Source of the DNA: Streptomyces stelliscabiei
GTDB lineage: Bacteria > Actinomycetota > Actinomycetes > Streptomycetales > Streptomycetaceae
Direction of reading: 5' to 3'
DNA: 64,000 nucleotides
Assembly: GCF_014873495.1 (NCBI RefSeq)
Contig: NZ_JADBGF010000001.1
Location: forward strand, 9,052,001 to 9,116,000
Shown here: piece by piece, positions 18,592 to 27,046 of the stretch
How the letters are laid out: each line of letters begins with the position of its first letter
How positions within the stretch are numbered: the stretch's first letter is position 1
Notes under the pieces: generated by a model
Database searches by the model: none
The model's input: the letters and a program-made list of their open reading frames with translations, nothing else
What the model was told of the DNA's origin: nothing
Position numbers and translations under genes: made by a program

Positions 18592-18615
18592 GGAAAAAAA
18601 CCGGCTGACCTGTAT
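18592..18615. promoter_or_regulatory. ARE-like operator in front of the afsA-type gene
   Basis: GGAAAAAAACCGGCTGACCT followed by GTAT resembles the ScbR site upstream of scbA in Streptomyces coelicolor, which also starts with an A-run followed by ACCG and ends in CTGTAT. It lies 45 bp before the synthase ATG, in the 164-bp divergent region. Confidence 0.65.
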
Positions 18616-18659
18616 TGTGATGGAGCCGACAGGGGTTCGAATCTCCTTTTGGGGGGGAC

Positions 18660-19673
18660 ATGTCCGTATCAATGCTTGAGAACGACGTGGAACTGGAAGC
18701 CCCGCTTCCGCTGCTCGACCGGCCCAACAGCTCTGATTCCAGCTCCAAGATCTTCATCCCGGCCCAGAGAGGGCAGCAGCCCAGGTTCACCACCACGGTG
18801 CCCAAGGAGTACGTCCACCGTGCCGCCGTGGCCGAGGTGCTGCTGACGGGGTGGCAGCGCCTGGACGACACCCGCTTCGTGGCCTCCGCGCAATGGCCGC
18901 GCGCCCACAGCTACTTCACGTCCTCATGCGGGGAGCACTACGACCCGACGCTGGTAGCGGAGACCATCCGCCAGGTCGGCACCCTGCTCTCGCACGCCGA
19001 GTTCGGTGTTCCGCTCAACAGCCACTTCATCCTGAACGGCCTCGAATACACCTGTGAGCCCGAGCAGTTGCAGATATTCGGGACGCCGGCCGAGCTTTCG
19101 CTGTCCATCACCACCGCGAACGTCCGGCACAGGGGCGGGCAGTTGGCCGGGGTGGACTTCCACGTCGAGATCATGCGCGACGGCCGGCCGGTGGGCTCGG
19201 GCGTGGCGAAGGCCAGCATGCTCCGGCCGCAGGTCTACAGCCGGATCCGCGGTGAGCGGCTGACGCCGGACGCCCGGACGCAGACGCCGCTGGCCGAACC
19301 GGTCGAGCCCGCGCTGGTCGACCGCCGTTACGCCCCGGACGTGGTGCTCGCCCCCGGGGACGCTCCGGGTCGGTGGCTCCTGCGGGCCGACCAGCGTCAC
19401 CCCATCCTCTTCGAGCACCCCAACGACCACATCCCCGGGATGGTGCTGCTGGAGGCCGCCCGGCAGGTCACGCGGGTCCTCGTCCCCGGCAGTACGGCCA
19501 TCTCCACCGATAACTCCTTCGAGCGGTACGTGGAGTTCGACACGCCCTGCCTCATCGAGGCGGAGGAGTGCGAGTCGGCCGATCCGGCGGTCAGGGTCGT
19601 GTCCGTGCGGGCCGTACAGGACGGTCGTACGGCGTTCACCAGCACCATCGTCCTTGCGGTGCCCACCGCGTAG
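18660..19673 (+). CDS. afsA: Gamma-butyrolactone signal synthase, AfsA/ScbA family
   Basis: 337 residues with two AfsA hot-dog-type repeats. The first includes VPKEYVHRAAVAEVLLTGW and HSYFTS, and the second includes LRADQRHPILFEHPNDHIPGMVLLEAARQ, where the DHIPGM motif is family-defining. AfsA proteins condense a beta-ketoacyl-ACP with dihydroxyacetone phosphate, the first step of A-factor-type signal synthesis. An ATG with a G-rich stretch just upstream is used. It is divergent from the receptor gene and separated from it by an ARE-like site. The convergent SDR and HAD genes may supply later reduction and dephosphorylation steps. Confidence 0.95.
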   Translation: MSVSMLENDVELEAPLPLLDRPNSSDSSSKIFIPAQRGQQPRFTTTVPKEYVHRAAVAEVLLTGWQRLDDTRFVASAQWPRAHSYFTSSCGEHYDPTLVAETIRQVGTLLSHAEFGVPLNSHFILNGLEYTCEPEQLQIFGTPAELSLSITTANVRHRGGQLAGVDFHVEIMRDGRPVGSGVAKASMLRPQVYSRIRGERLTPDARTQTPLAEPVEPALVDRRYAPDVVLAPGDAPGRWLLRADQRHPILFEHPNDHIPGMVLLEAARQVTRVLVPGSTAISTDNSFERYVEFDTPCLIEAEECESADPAVRVVSVRAVQDGRTAFTSTIVLAVPTA

Positions 19674-19824
19674 ACCGGCGCCGGGGGGCGGGCTCGCCCG
19701 GCGCCACGACGACGGCGGCAGCGGCGAGCATCGGACGCGAGCGACGTGGGCAGCGCGAGGAGCACGACGAACGCGATGAGCACGACGAGTACTTGGACGC
19801 GAGGGCGAGACGAACGTGAGGAGC

Positions 19825-19867
19825 ACGACGAACGGGGTTCCGCACCACGCGGAACCCCGTTCGTCGT
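19825..19867. terminator. Bidirectional terminator between afsA and SDR genes
   Basis: Arms ACGACGAACGGGGTTCCGC (19825-19843) and its exact complement (19849-19867) form a 19-bp stem with a 5-nt loop between convergent genes. The 130 bp before it is a degenerate repeat of GAGCACGACGAACG-like units. Confidence 0.85.
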
Positions 19868-19871
19868 CCGG

Positions 19872-20645
19872 TCAGAGGATCGTGAAACCGCCGTCCACCG
19901 GCAGGATCACACCGGTGGCGAACGAGGAGCGGTCGCTGCACAGCCAGGCGGCCGCCTCGGCTATCTCCTCGGGCTCCGCCGTGCGGGACTGCGGGGTGAG
20001 CTGATGGAGCATCGGCTCCACGCCCGGGTTGTCCCGGAACCAGTCGTTCACCATCTCGCTGCGCGTCGTCCCCGGAGCCACCGCGTTGACCCGGATGCCC
20101 TGGCCGGCGTACTCGGCGGCCGCAGCCCGGGTCAGACCGACGACCGCGTGCTTGGACGTGACGTACGGCGCCGCGACCGGCGTCGCCACCAGGCCGCCCA
20201 CGCTGCTGGTGTTGACGATGGAGCCGCCGCCCGTCTCCAGCATCGCGGTGATCTCGTGGCGCAGGCAGTTCCAGACGCCGCGGACGTTCGTGTCCATGAT
20301 CCGGTCGTATGTCTCGTCGTCCATCAGATGGAGCGGGGTCTGCTCCACTCCGTATCCGGCGTTGTTGAAGGCCACGTCCAGCCGCCCGAAGTGCTCGACG
20401 GCAGCCCGTACCGCCTCCGCCACCTCGGCGCCGCGCGCCACGTCGGCGACCGCGTACCGGGCCTTGTGTCCCTCGGACTGCAAGGCGTCGACCAGGTCGG
20501 CCAGTTGTCTCTCCCGTCGGGCGACGAGCAGTACACGGGCGCCTTCGCGTGCGAAGACCCGGGCGGCGGCGGCACCGATGCCGCTGCTCGCACCCGTGAT
20601 GAGGGCCACCTTGTCGACGAGAAGTCCGTTCCCTGAGGATGTCAT
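19872..20645 (-). CDS. Short-chain dehydrogenase/reductase
   Basis: 257 residues from the ATG at 20645. A GTG at 20675 would add ten residues but has no RBS. Classical SDR motifs: TGASSGIG cofactor loop near residue 20, NNAGYG, Ser in VNTSSVGG, the YVTSK catalytic pair, and a C-terminal VDGGFTIL. Cofactor preference is probably NADP(H), given the RRE after the second strand. Next to afsA and a HAD protein, it may be the ketoreductase of butyrolactone synthesis. It could equally be a tailoring enzyme of the main pathway. Confidence 0.85.
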   Translation of the reverse strand: MTSSGNGLLVDKVALITGASSGIGAAAARVFAREGARVLLVARRERQLADLVDALQSEGHKARYAVADVARGAEVAEAVRAAVEHFGRLDVAFNNAGYGVEQTPLHLMDDETYDRIMDTNVRGVWNCLRHEITAMLETGGGSIVNTSSVGGLVATPVAAPYVTSKHAVVGLTRAAAAEYAGQGIRVNAVAPGTTRSEMVNDWFRDNPGVEPMLHQLTPQSRTAEPEEIAEAAAWLCSDRSSFATGVILPVDGGFTIL

Positions 20646-20723
20646 GCCCACTTCATAGCGCAGTGGGGACGTCACGGAACGGAATCACGTCTATCAATTG
20701 GTCGAAGCCGCAAGATACTTCGT

Positions 20724-21428
20724 TTATCGGTCCTGCCAGCAGGTCCCGTCCGCCGCCTCGGCGTCCAGGGTGCGCAGCAGGTCCGCCCCGATCTCGGCCG
20801 GTGACCGCACCAGATGCCGTACGCCCACCGCGCGCATCGCCTCCCGCTGGAAGCCGTGCTCGAAGTCGCTGGGGCTGCCGACGAAGGGCACCCCGAGGTC
20901 GCGGGCGGTCTCGGCGACCCTTGCCACGTCGTCGATGACGAGCACCTGGTCGGGCCGGAGCCCGAACGTCTCGGTGACGAGTTCGCGGATCCCGGGGCGG
21001 TAGGCGTCGGTGCACACGTATCCGGGATCGTCGAAGAGGTCGGCGTGCTCGCCGAGGGCGCTGTCGAAGTGGGAGCGGTCGAGGCCGCCGTAGCAGACGG
21101 TCCGCAGTCCCGCGGCGCGGAGCAGTCCGACCATGGCGAGCGCTCCGTCGAGAATCCGCACCCCGTGACGTTCGACGTACTCGGCCCGTTCGCGGAAATA
21201 CACCTCCAGGACCTTCTCCGGGGACCAGGCGACGCCCGCCGCCTCGGCGATCACCCGTGCGGCCTCGGCCTGCCGTTGGGAGAAGATCCGCCGTTCCAGC
21301 TCGGCCGTGTAGACACCGCCACGGCTGACGATGAAGTGGTGGATCACCGGACTGAACGTGTCGTTCAGCATCACCCCGTCGATGTTCACCGCAGCCGCAC
21401 GCAGATGCCGGAGCCGTCCGCCCGTCAT
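20724..21428 (-). CDS. HAD-superfamily protein, phosphatase-like
   Basis: 234 residues, ATG behind AGGGGGAAGG. HAD motif I appears as NIDGVMLNDTFS. The position of the nucleophilic Asp in the usual DxD is therefore Asn, while the second Asp is kept. Motif II/III regions CYGGLDRSHF and the motif IV-like VLVIDDVARVAETA are present. The fold is secure, but phosphatase activity is doubtful unless another residue compensates. It lies 31 bp downstream of phzE and 78 bp upstream of the SDR gene on the same strand, so it is probably co-transcribed with both. Confidence 0.78.
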   Translation of the reverse strand: MTGGRLRHLRAAAVNIDGVMLNDTFSPVIHHFIVSRGGVYTAELERRIFSQRQAEAARVIAEAAGVAWSPEKVLEVYFRERAEYVERHGVRILDGALAMVGLLRAAGLRTVCYGGLDRSHFDSALGEHADLFDDPGYVCTDAYRPGIRELVTETFGLRPDQVLVIDDVARVAETARDLGVPFVGSPSDFEHGFQREAMRAVGVRHLVRSPAEIGADLLRTLDAEAADGTCWQDR

Positions 21429-21458
21429 GCCCTTCCCCCTTCAGTCGGCGGGGTCATC

Positions 21459-23489
21459 CTAGTGAGCGGGGGCGTGAAGATCCCGTCGTTCCGCGCGCGG
21501 GCCGGTGCGGATCCGGTCCGGACGCGAGGGGCGCTCCTCCAGGAGGGAGGTGAGCAGATCGGCCATGACGCTCAGGCCGTTCTGGCTGAGCACCGACTCC
21601 GGGTGGAACTGCACCGAGCGGAAACCCGGCCCGCGCACGGCATGCACCTGGCCGTTCTCCTGGTCCCGGCACACCTCCACGGTGTCCGCCACCCCGGGGG
21701 CGACGATCAGATCCGTGTTCGCGCGGGCGGCGAAGGTGTTGTAGAAGCCGACCAGTTCGAGCCGGCCGAACAGATCGATCTTTCTCTGCACCCCCTGGTC
21801 GGGGTGCTCCTTGCGGACCAGGTCGAGGCCGAGGAGTCCGCTCAGTACCTGGTGGCTCAGACACACCGACAGAAACGGCCGTCCCTCGTCCAGCAGCCGG
21901 CGCGTGAGCGCGCGCAGACGGGCGATCTTCGGGTGCCGCGTCCGCCTCGGGTCCCCGGGCCCCGGCCCGAGCACGACGAGGTCGTAGGCGTCGGGGTCGT
22001 AGGCGTCGTCGAAGCGGCGCACGGTCACGACCGGTCCCAGCGCGCGCAGTTGGTGGTCCCACATCGCGGTGAAGGTGTCCTCCGCGTCCACCACCAGCAC
22101 CCTCCGGTCGACGAGCGCGGGCACCGGGTGGGCCCTCGGCCCGGTGTCCCCCAGCCAGAAGGAGGAGAGGGCGCTGTTGCGCTGCCGCAGGGCGGCGAGG
22201 ACATCGGGATGGCGGGCGAACGACGCCGGCCGCGAACCCGGACCGGTGGGCGGTTCGGTCGGCTCGGGCCCGGGCGCGTGACCGAGGGCGGACAGCAGCC
22301 CCGCCGCCTTCGCCCTGGTCTCGGCCGCCTCGGCCCACGGATCGGAGTCGCGGACCAGGGTGGCGCCCACGCCGAGAGTCATCCGGCCGGCCGCGTCGAT
22401 GACGGCGGTTCGGATCAGGATGGAGGAGTCCAGCGTACGGCCGCCCTCGGCGTCGCGGCCGATGAGCGCCAGCACACCGCTGTAGTAGCCGCGGCCGTGC
22501 GGCTCGAATCTGCGGACGACCTTGGCCGCGCTCTCCAGCGGACTGCCGGTCACCGTCGGCGCGAACAGGGTCTCCCGCAGGACGTCGCGGACGTCGGCGG
22601 TCGCCCGGCCCTCCACGACGTACTCCGTGTGCGCCAGACCGGCCATCTCGACGAGCCGCGGACCCTTCGCCCGGACCCCGAAGTCGCTGACCCGGGCCAT
22701 CATCTTCAGTTCCTCGTCGACGACCATCGACAGCTCGTCGGCCTCCTTGGCGTCGGCCAGGAAGGACAGCACCCCGGTCAGCGTGGGGCCTTGCGCCGGG
22801 TACCGGTAGGTGCCGCTGATCGGGTTCATGACCGCGACCCCGTCCGACAGGCTCAGATGCCGCTCCGGGGTCGCGCCGACGAACGTCCTGCCGCCCACGT
22901 GCACCACGAAGGTCCAGTACGCCCCCCGCTCCCGCTCCAGCAGACGGCGGAAGACCGCCAGGGCCAGCAGCGGCGAGTAGTCGGAGATGTCCGCGACGAA
23001 GGTCCGTCTGACCACGAAGTTGGCGCCCTCGCCGTTGCCGATCTCCTCCTCGACGACGCGGCGGACCAGGTCCGCGTACGCCGCGTCGTCGATGTCGAAG
23101 CCACCTCCGGCCAGATCGATCCGGGCGTCCGGCAACTGCGCCAGTGCCTCGGAGACCGGGAGCGACTCCTGCGTACGGACCCGCAGCGTGATCACCGGGG
23201 CCCCGTCGTCCACCGCCTCGAAGCCGCGCTCGGAGAGCTGCCGGTAGGGGATCACGACCAGTACCTCGTGCTCGGGGCGCCCGGTGCCCGGGTCCCGGCC
23301 GGCGGTGTCGCTCCGCAGCGGGATGTCGGCCAGGCGGGCCACCTCCGCCGAGTCGCCGACCAGCACCTCGATCCGGTCCGCGGGTCCGGTCCGCGGCCGG
23401 TGCAGCAACGCGAACTCCGGGTGCGGCGCCGCCAGGATCCGCCCGAGCGGCGACGCGGCGTACGGGTCGTCGCGCACTGCCTGCGTCAC
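21459..23489 (-). CDS. phzE: 2-amino-2-deoxyisochorismate synthase (PhzE-like, chorismate-binding plus GATase)
   Basis: 676 residues from a GTG behind AGGAGG, overlapping the phzD stop (GTGA). The N-terminal chorismate-utilising domain carries TFVGATPERHLSL, MNPISGTYRYP, VVDEELKMMARV, TVTGSPLESAAKVV and YYSGVLALIGRD. The C-terminal class I glutamine amidotransferase has the nucleophile in LSVCLSHQVLSG and the His-Glu pair in VQFHPES. This single-chain order is that of PhzE, which converts chorismate and glutamine to ADIC without pyruvate elimination. Adjacent PhzD and SDR support this over anthranilate synthase. It should feed 3-hydroxyanthranilate synthesis. Confidence 0.93.
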   Translation of the reverse strand: MTQAVRDDPYAASPLGRILAAPHPEFALLHRPRTGPADRIEVLVGDSAEVARLADIPLRSDTAGRDPGTGRPEHEVLVVIPYRQLSERGFEAVDDGAPVITLRVRTQESLPVSEALAQLPDARIDLAGGGFDIDDAAYADLVRRVVEEEIGNGEGANFVVRRTFVADISDYSPLLALAVFRRLLERERGAYWTFVVHVGGRTFVGATPERHLSLSDGVAVMNPISGTYRYPAQGPTLTGVLSFLADAKEADELSMVVDEELKMMARVSDFGVRAKGPRLVEMAGLAHTEYVVEGRATADVRDVLRETLFAPTVTGSPLESAAKVVRRFEPHGRGYYSGVLALIGRDAEGGRTLDSSILIRTAVIDAAGRMTLGVGATLVRDSDPWAEAAETRAKAAGLLSALGHAPGPEPTEPPTGPGSRPASFARHPDVLAALRQRNSALSSFWLGDTGPRAHPVPALVDRRVLVVDAEDTFTAMWDHQLRALGPVVTVRRFDDAYDPDAYDLVVLGPGPGDPRRTRHPKIARLRALTRRLLDEGRPFLSVCLSHQVLSGLLGLDLVRKEHPDQGVQRKIDLFGRLELVGFYNTFAARANTDLIVAPGVADTVEVCRDQENGQVHAVRGPGFRSVQFHPESVLSQNGLSVMADLLTSLLEERPSRPDRIRTGPRAERRDLHAPAH

Positions 23490-24163
23490 GGCGCCGCCTC
23501 CTGTCGGACGTGTCCGCCGTCCGGAACCGGGGAGAGCCGGTCCAGGACGGCCGCGGTCGTCAGCGTCATCGCGCACCGCTCGGCCGCGTAGCGCAGGGCG
23601 AACCGGTGGTGCTCGGGTGTGAAGTCGGCGACGGCGTCGGCGACGAGGAACGACTGGATGTCCGAGGCGAAGGCGTCCGCGCTGGTCATGAGGATTCCGA
23701 CATGGGCGTACACACCGCACACGATCAGCTGGTCGCGCCCCCATTCCCGCATGGACGCCAGGAGCCGGGTGCGGTGGAAGGCGCTGTAGCGCCACTTGGT
23801 CAGCACCAGGTCGCCCGTACCGGGCCGGATCGGGTCGACCACCTCACGGTGCTCCTGCGCGACGGTCATCCCGGAACCCCAGAAGTCCCGCAGCAGACCG
23901 CGCTGTTGCTCCGTCATACCGCCGGGCTGGGTGGTGTAGGCGACCGGGACGCCGAGCGCCGCGCACCGCTCCCGCAGGGCGGTGACATGGTCGACCAGTT
24001 CCGTCACCGGCGACCGGCCGGCGGGGAAGGGCTCGACGAAGTACTTCTGCATGTCATGGATCAGCAGGACCGCCCGCCGCGGGTCCACCGTCCACCGGGC
24101 GGTGTTCCGCGGCAACTCGTCCTCGGTCGGCATCGGGTAGGCCGTGATGGCCGGGATTCCCAT
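23486..24163 (-). CDS. phzD: Isochorismatase-type hydrolase PhzD
   Basis: 225 residues, ATG with GAGGAG. The start MGIPAITAYPMPTEDELP, the catalytic Asp in VLLIHDMQKYF, Lys in VLTKWRYSAF, and CGVYAHVGILMTSADAF are those of PhzD/EntB-type vinyl-ether hydrolases. It hydrolyses ADIC to trans-2,3-dihydro-3-hydroxyanthranilate (DHHA) plus pyruvate. The stop codon overlaps the phzE start. Length equals the stand-alone PhzD form, with no aryl-carrier domain. Confidence 0.94.
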   Translation of the reverse strand: MGIPAITAYPMPTEDELPRNTARWTVDPRRAVLLIHDMQKYFVEPFPAGRSPVTELVDHVTALRERCAALGVPVAYTTQPGGMTEQQRGLLRDFWGSGMTVAQEHREVVDPIRPGTGDLVLTKWRYSAFHRTRLLASMREWGRDQLIVCGVYAHVGILMTSADAFASDIQSFLVADAVADFTPEHHRFALRYAAERCAMTLTTAAVLDRLSPVPDGGHVRQEAAP

Positions 24164-24331
24164 ACGGGAACTCCTCTCTGGGAGCCGGTGCGGCCCCGGG
24201 GACGGTGGGATGCGGACTCGCACCCCACCCCGCGCCCCCGGGGCCTCTGTGATGGATCGCCGCGGCGTCGCGACACCGCCTCGGAGACGACGGCCGGCGA
24301 AGGCGCCGTGCGGGACTTCGGAAAGACCCCC

Positions 24332-25114
24332 CTAGTGACCGAGCGCCGCGCCGCCGTCGACGGTCAGGTCCTGCATCGTGATGTGGGCGGCCCGGTCGGA
24401 GAGCAGGAACACCACCGCGTCGGCGATGTGCTGGGGCCGTGCGATGCGCCCCAACGGGATGCCGACACGGAACGCGGACGCGACGCCGTCGATCGACGCC
24501 CGCTCGGCGCCCTCGTCCCAGAGCGCGGTCAGCATCGGGGTGTCGGTGGAGCCGGGGGCCACCACGTTGCAGCGGATACCGAAACGCGACACCTCCAGGC
24601 CCAGACACTTGGTGAACATGGTCGAGGCGGCCTTGGACGCCGCGTACGCGGCCATGTCCACCCGGGGGGTGCCGGACGCGTTGGACGCCACCGTCACGAT
24701 GGCGCCCCGACGGCGTTCGATCATGCGGCTGACCACGGCGCGCGAGACATGGAAGACACCCGCGGTGTTCACCGCGAAGGTGGCCGCCCAGTCCTCGTCG
24801 GTGAGGGCCCATGTCCGCCCCGGCCGCAACACGCCGGCACCGTTGACGAGGTGGTCCAGCGGACCGAGGCGCCGCTCCACCAGTTCGACGACGGCCTCGA
24901 CGGCGGCGCTGTCCGTCACGTCGGCGGGGAACGCCTCCGCCCGCCCGCCCGAGTCCCGCACCCGCGCGGCCAGTTCCTCCAGCCCCTCCGCGTTCCGGTC
25001 GAGCATCGCGACCACGGCACCGTGCGCGGCGAGGGTACGCACCACGGCCTCGCCCATGCCACCGGCTGCCCCCGTGACCAGGGCGACCCTGTTCTCTATT
25101 CCATCGACATCCAT
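24332..25114 (-). CDS. SDR of the 2,3-dihydro-2,3-dihydroxybenzoate dehydrogenase type (probable DHHA dehydrogenase)
   Basis: 260 residues. NAD-binding TGAAGGMG, Asp in MLDRNAEGL (NAD preference), NGAGVL, catalytic Ser in VASNASG and YAASK, with EntA/DhbA-like length. Placed between a DAHP synthase gene and phzD-phzE, it should oxidise DHHA to 3-hydroxyanthranilate, as in other Streptomyces pathways built on that unit. The ATG is the only start that fits the family. The RBS is weak. A 168-bp gap separates it from phzD. Confidence 0.87.
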   Translation of the reverse strand: MDVDGIENRVALVTGAAGGMGEAVVRTLAAHGAVVAMLDRNAEGLEELAARVRDSGGRAEAFPADVTDSAAVEAVVELVERRLGPLDHLVNGAGVLRPGRTWALTDEDWAATFAVNTAGVFHVSRAVVSRMIERRRGAIVTVASNASGTPRVDMAAYAASKAASTMFTKCLGLEVSRFGIRCNVVAPGSTDTPMLTALWDEGAERASIDGVASAFRVGIPLGRIARPQHIADAVVFLLSDRAAHITMQDLTVDGGAALGH

Positions 25115-25187
25115 GACGAATCCAAAGATCGACGACGATCGGCCGCGGCCGACCAGGGGTTTCGCGGTGGGACCGGAACGCGGCGCG

Positions 25188-26426
25188 TCAGCGCAGCAGC
25201 GACCGGCCCTGCCAGGCGGCGGCGACCTCAAGTGCCTGCGCCGGATTCAGCCGCGGATCGCACAGACTGGTGTAGCGGTCCCCGAGGGATTCGACGGATC
25301 GCGCGTCGTCGACGCACTCGACGACGTCGTCGGGGGTGGTCTCCAGATGCAGACCGCCCACGACCGCGCCGGCCTCGTCGATCGCCTTCTGGAACTCCCG
25401 CACCTCACGGATCACGCTCTCCACGAGCCTGGTCTTCAGGCCGCCCGGCCCGCTGATCGTGTTGCCGTGCATCGGGTCCGACAGCCAGACCACCGGGTGC
25501 CCCGCGTCGCGCACGGCCGCGGCCATGGCGGGCAGCCGGTCGGCCACCGCGTCCGCGCCCATCCTCGCGATCAGGGTGAGACGGCCCGGCTCGCGGTCGG
25601 GGTCGAGCCGTTCGCACAGGGCCAGCAGGTCCTCGACCCGCATGTCCGAACCGACCTTGGAGGCCACCGGGTTGGCCACGGACGCCAGCAGCGCCACATG
25701 GGCACCGTCCAACTGGTTGGTGCGGTAACCGATCCACGGCCAGTGGGTCGAGGCGAGATAGCGCCGGCCCGTCTCGTCCGTGCGGATCAGCGGCGCCTCG
25801 TAGTCGAGCAGCAGCGCCTCGTGGCTGGTCCACACCGGGGTGACGAAGGCCGGGGGCTGCAGGGCGATCCGGGACCGCAGCGCCTCCATGGCCCGGCTCG
25901 CCGCGTCGTAGCCCGAGCGCAGCCGGCGCGGGTCGGGGCGCCGTGACCGCGCGTCCGGCTCGGGGCCGTTGACCATGTGGCCCCGGTAGACCGGCAGTTC
26001 GACGCCGTCCACCAGCTCGGTGGGGCGGGAGCGCGGCTTGGCGAACTGGCCCGCCATCCGGCCGACCCTGAGCGTGGGCAGCAGGGTGTTCATGGACATC
26101 ACCCCGGCGAGCGCCTCCAGCAGCGCCACCTTGCGGGTGACATGGCCGGGCTCGCACTCGGCCGGGTCCTCCGCGCAGTCCCCCGCCTGGACCACCTGGA
26201 ACCGTCCGGCCACCACCTGGGCCAGCAGGCCGCGCAGTTCGGCCACCTCCCCGGCGGTCACCAGCCCCGGCCGGTCGGCGAGTTCGAACGTGACAGTGGC
26301 CAGGAGGTCGAGGTTCTCCCATTCGGGCTGCTGCCGTGCGGGCAGGGCCCGCCAGAGCTCCCCCCGGTCCTCCAACAGGGCCGGCCCGCCTGCGGCCGGT
26401 CGGGTCGCGATCGCGTCGCTGGTCAC
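25188..26426 (-). CDS. Class II 3-deoxy-D-arabino-heptulosonate-7-phosphate (DAHP) synthase
   Basis: 412 residues from a GTG with GGAGG 7 nt upstream. Diagnostic class II motifs: WENLDLL, VVQAGDCAE, RVGRMAGQFAKPRS, YRGHMVNG, TSTHWPWIGYRTNQ-like, SDPMHGNT and CDPRLNP. It condenses PEP and erythrose-4-phosphate, the first step of the shikimate pathway. As part of the phz-like set it increases chorismate supply for the pathway, like PhzC. It lacks the long N terminus of mycobacterial AroG. First gene of the leftward group DAHPS-SDR-phzD-phzE-HAD-SDR. Confidence 0.95.
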   Translation of the reverse strand: MTSDAIATRPAAGGPALLEDRGELWRALPARQQPEWENLDLLATVTFELADRPGLVTAGEVAELRGLLAQVVAGRFQVVQAGDCAEDPAECEPGHVTRKVALLEALAGVMSMNTLLPTLRVGRMAGQFAKPRSRPTELVDGVELPVYRGHMVNGPEPDARSRRPDPRRLRSGYDAASRAMEALRSRIALQPPAFVTPVWTSHEALLLDYEAPLIRTDETGRRYLASTHWPWIGYRTNQLDGAHVALLASVANPVASKVGSDMRVEDLLALCERLDPDREPGRLTLIARMGADAVADRLPAMAAAVRDAGHPVVWLSDPMHGNTISGPGGLKTRLVESVIREVREFQKAIDEAGAVVGGLHLETTPDDVVECVDDARSVESLGDRYTSLCDPRLNPAQALEVAAAWQGRSLLR

Positions 26427-27046
26427 CAAGAACCTCCGTGGTCGTGAATGGTTCACCGTCTCTGAGAGGGCGTGTCCGATACGCCGCACCGCTCCCCGCG
26501 CCGCGCGGACGGCTGACTCTCGCCGAGTGCGCTGTCGTGGCACGGGCGATCAACCGCGCGGCGGTCGACTCCGCCGGTTTCCACGGGACTTCGTCGTACG
26601 CCGGAATGCGAAGCCGTTCGGAACCGACGCCTTGAATACTCCGCGACCGGCCACCGGCCCGATCCCCTTCTCCGGAAGTGCCGGGCGGACTCCGTCAAGT
26701 CCGTACCTTTCGCGCGCGCCGACGCCCCTGCCCGTGCTTCGCGCGCGCCACGTCGTCGCGCGCGTGTTCCCCCGGGCCCGTGACGGCGGACGGACGGAAG
26801 AGGCCCCCGGCGGCGAAGGAACAGACGCCCGGCGGCGAAGGAACAGACCCCACCGCGGACTTGATTGCTTTCGCCGTTCAAAGCTCCCGGTCAATTCGGC
26901 CTCCTGTTGGACTCGGAGGTACGCGGACGCCGATCACCCCACCAGGACCGGACCGAACACACCGTCGACCTGGTCCGACGCGGACGCGCGAGACGTACGG
27001 GGCCCGGCCGACCGGGCGGCTCCGGCAGACCACCAGAAAGGGCACC
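26427..27046. other. Divergent regulatory region between DAHP synthase and DDAH-like genes
   Basis: 620 bp with no credible gene. Open frames here have no RBS or recognisable product. Two near-identical 18-19-bp units containing GCCCGGCGGCGAAGGAACAGA lie in tandem around 26810-26845. AT-richer patches near 26580-26640 and 26870-26900 are promoter candidates. No ARE-like element was recognised. Confidence 0.5.

Noticed and set aside
21459..24163. Full phenazine cluster
   Set aside because: PhzE and PhzD are present, but there is no PhzF, PhzB/A or PhzG. The SDR of EntA type indicates diversion to 3-hydroxyanthranilate.
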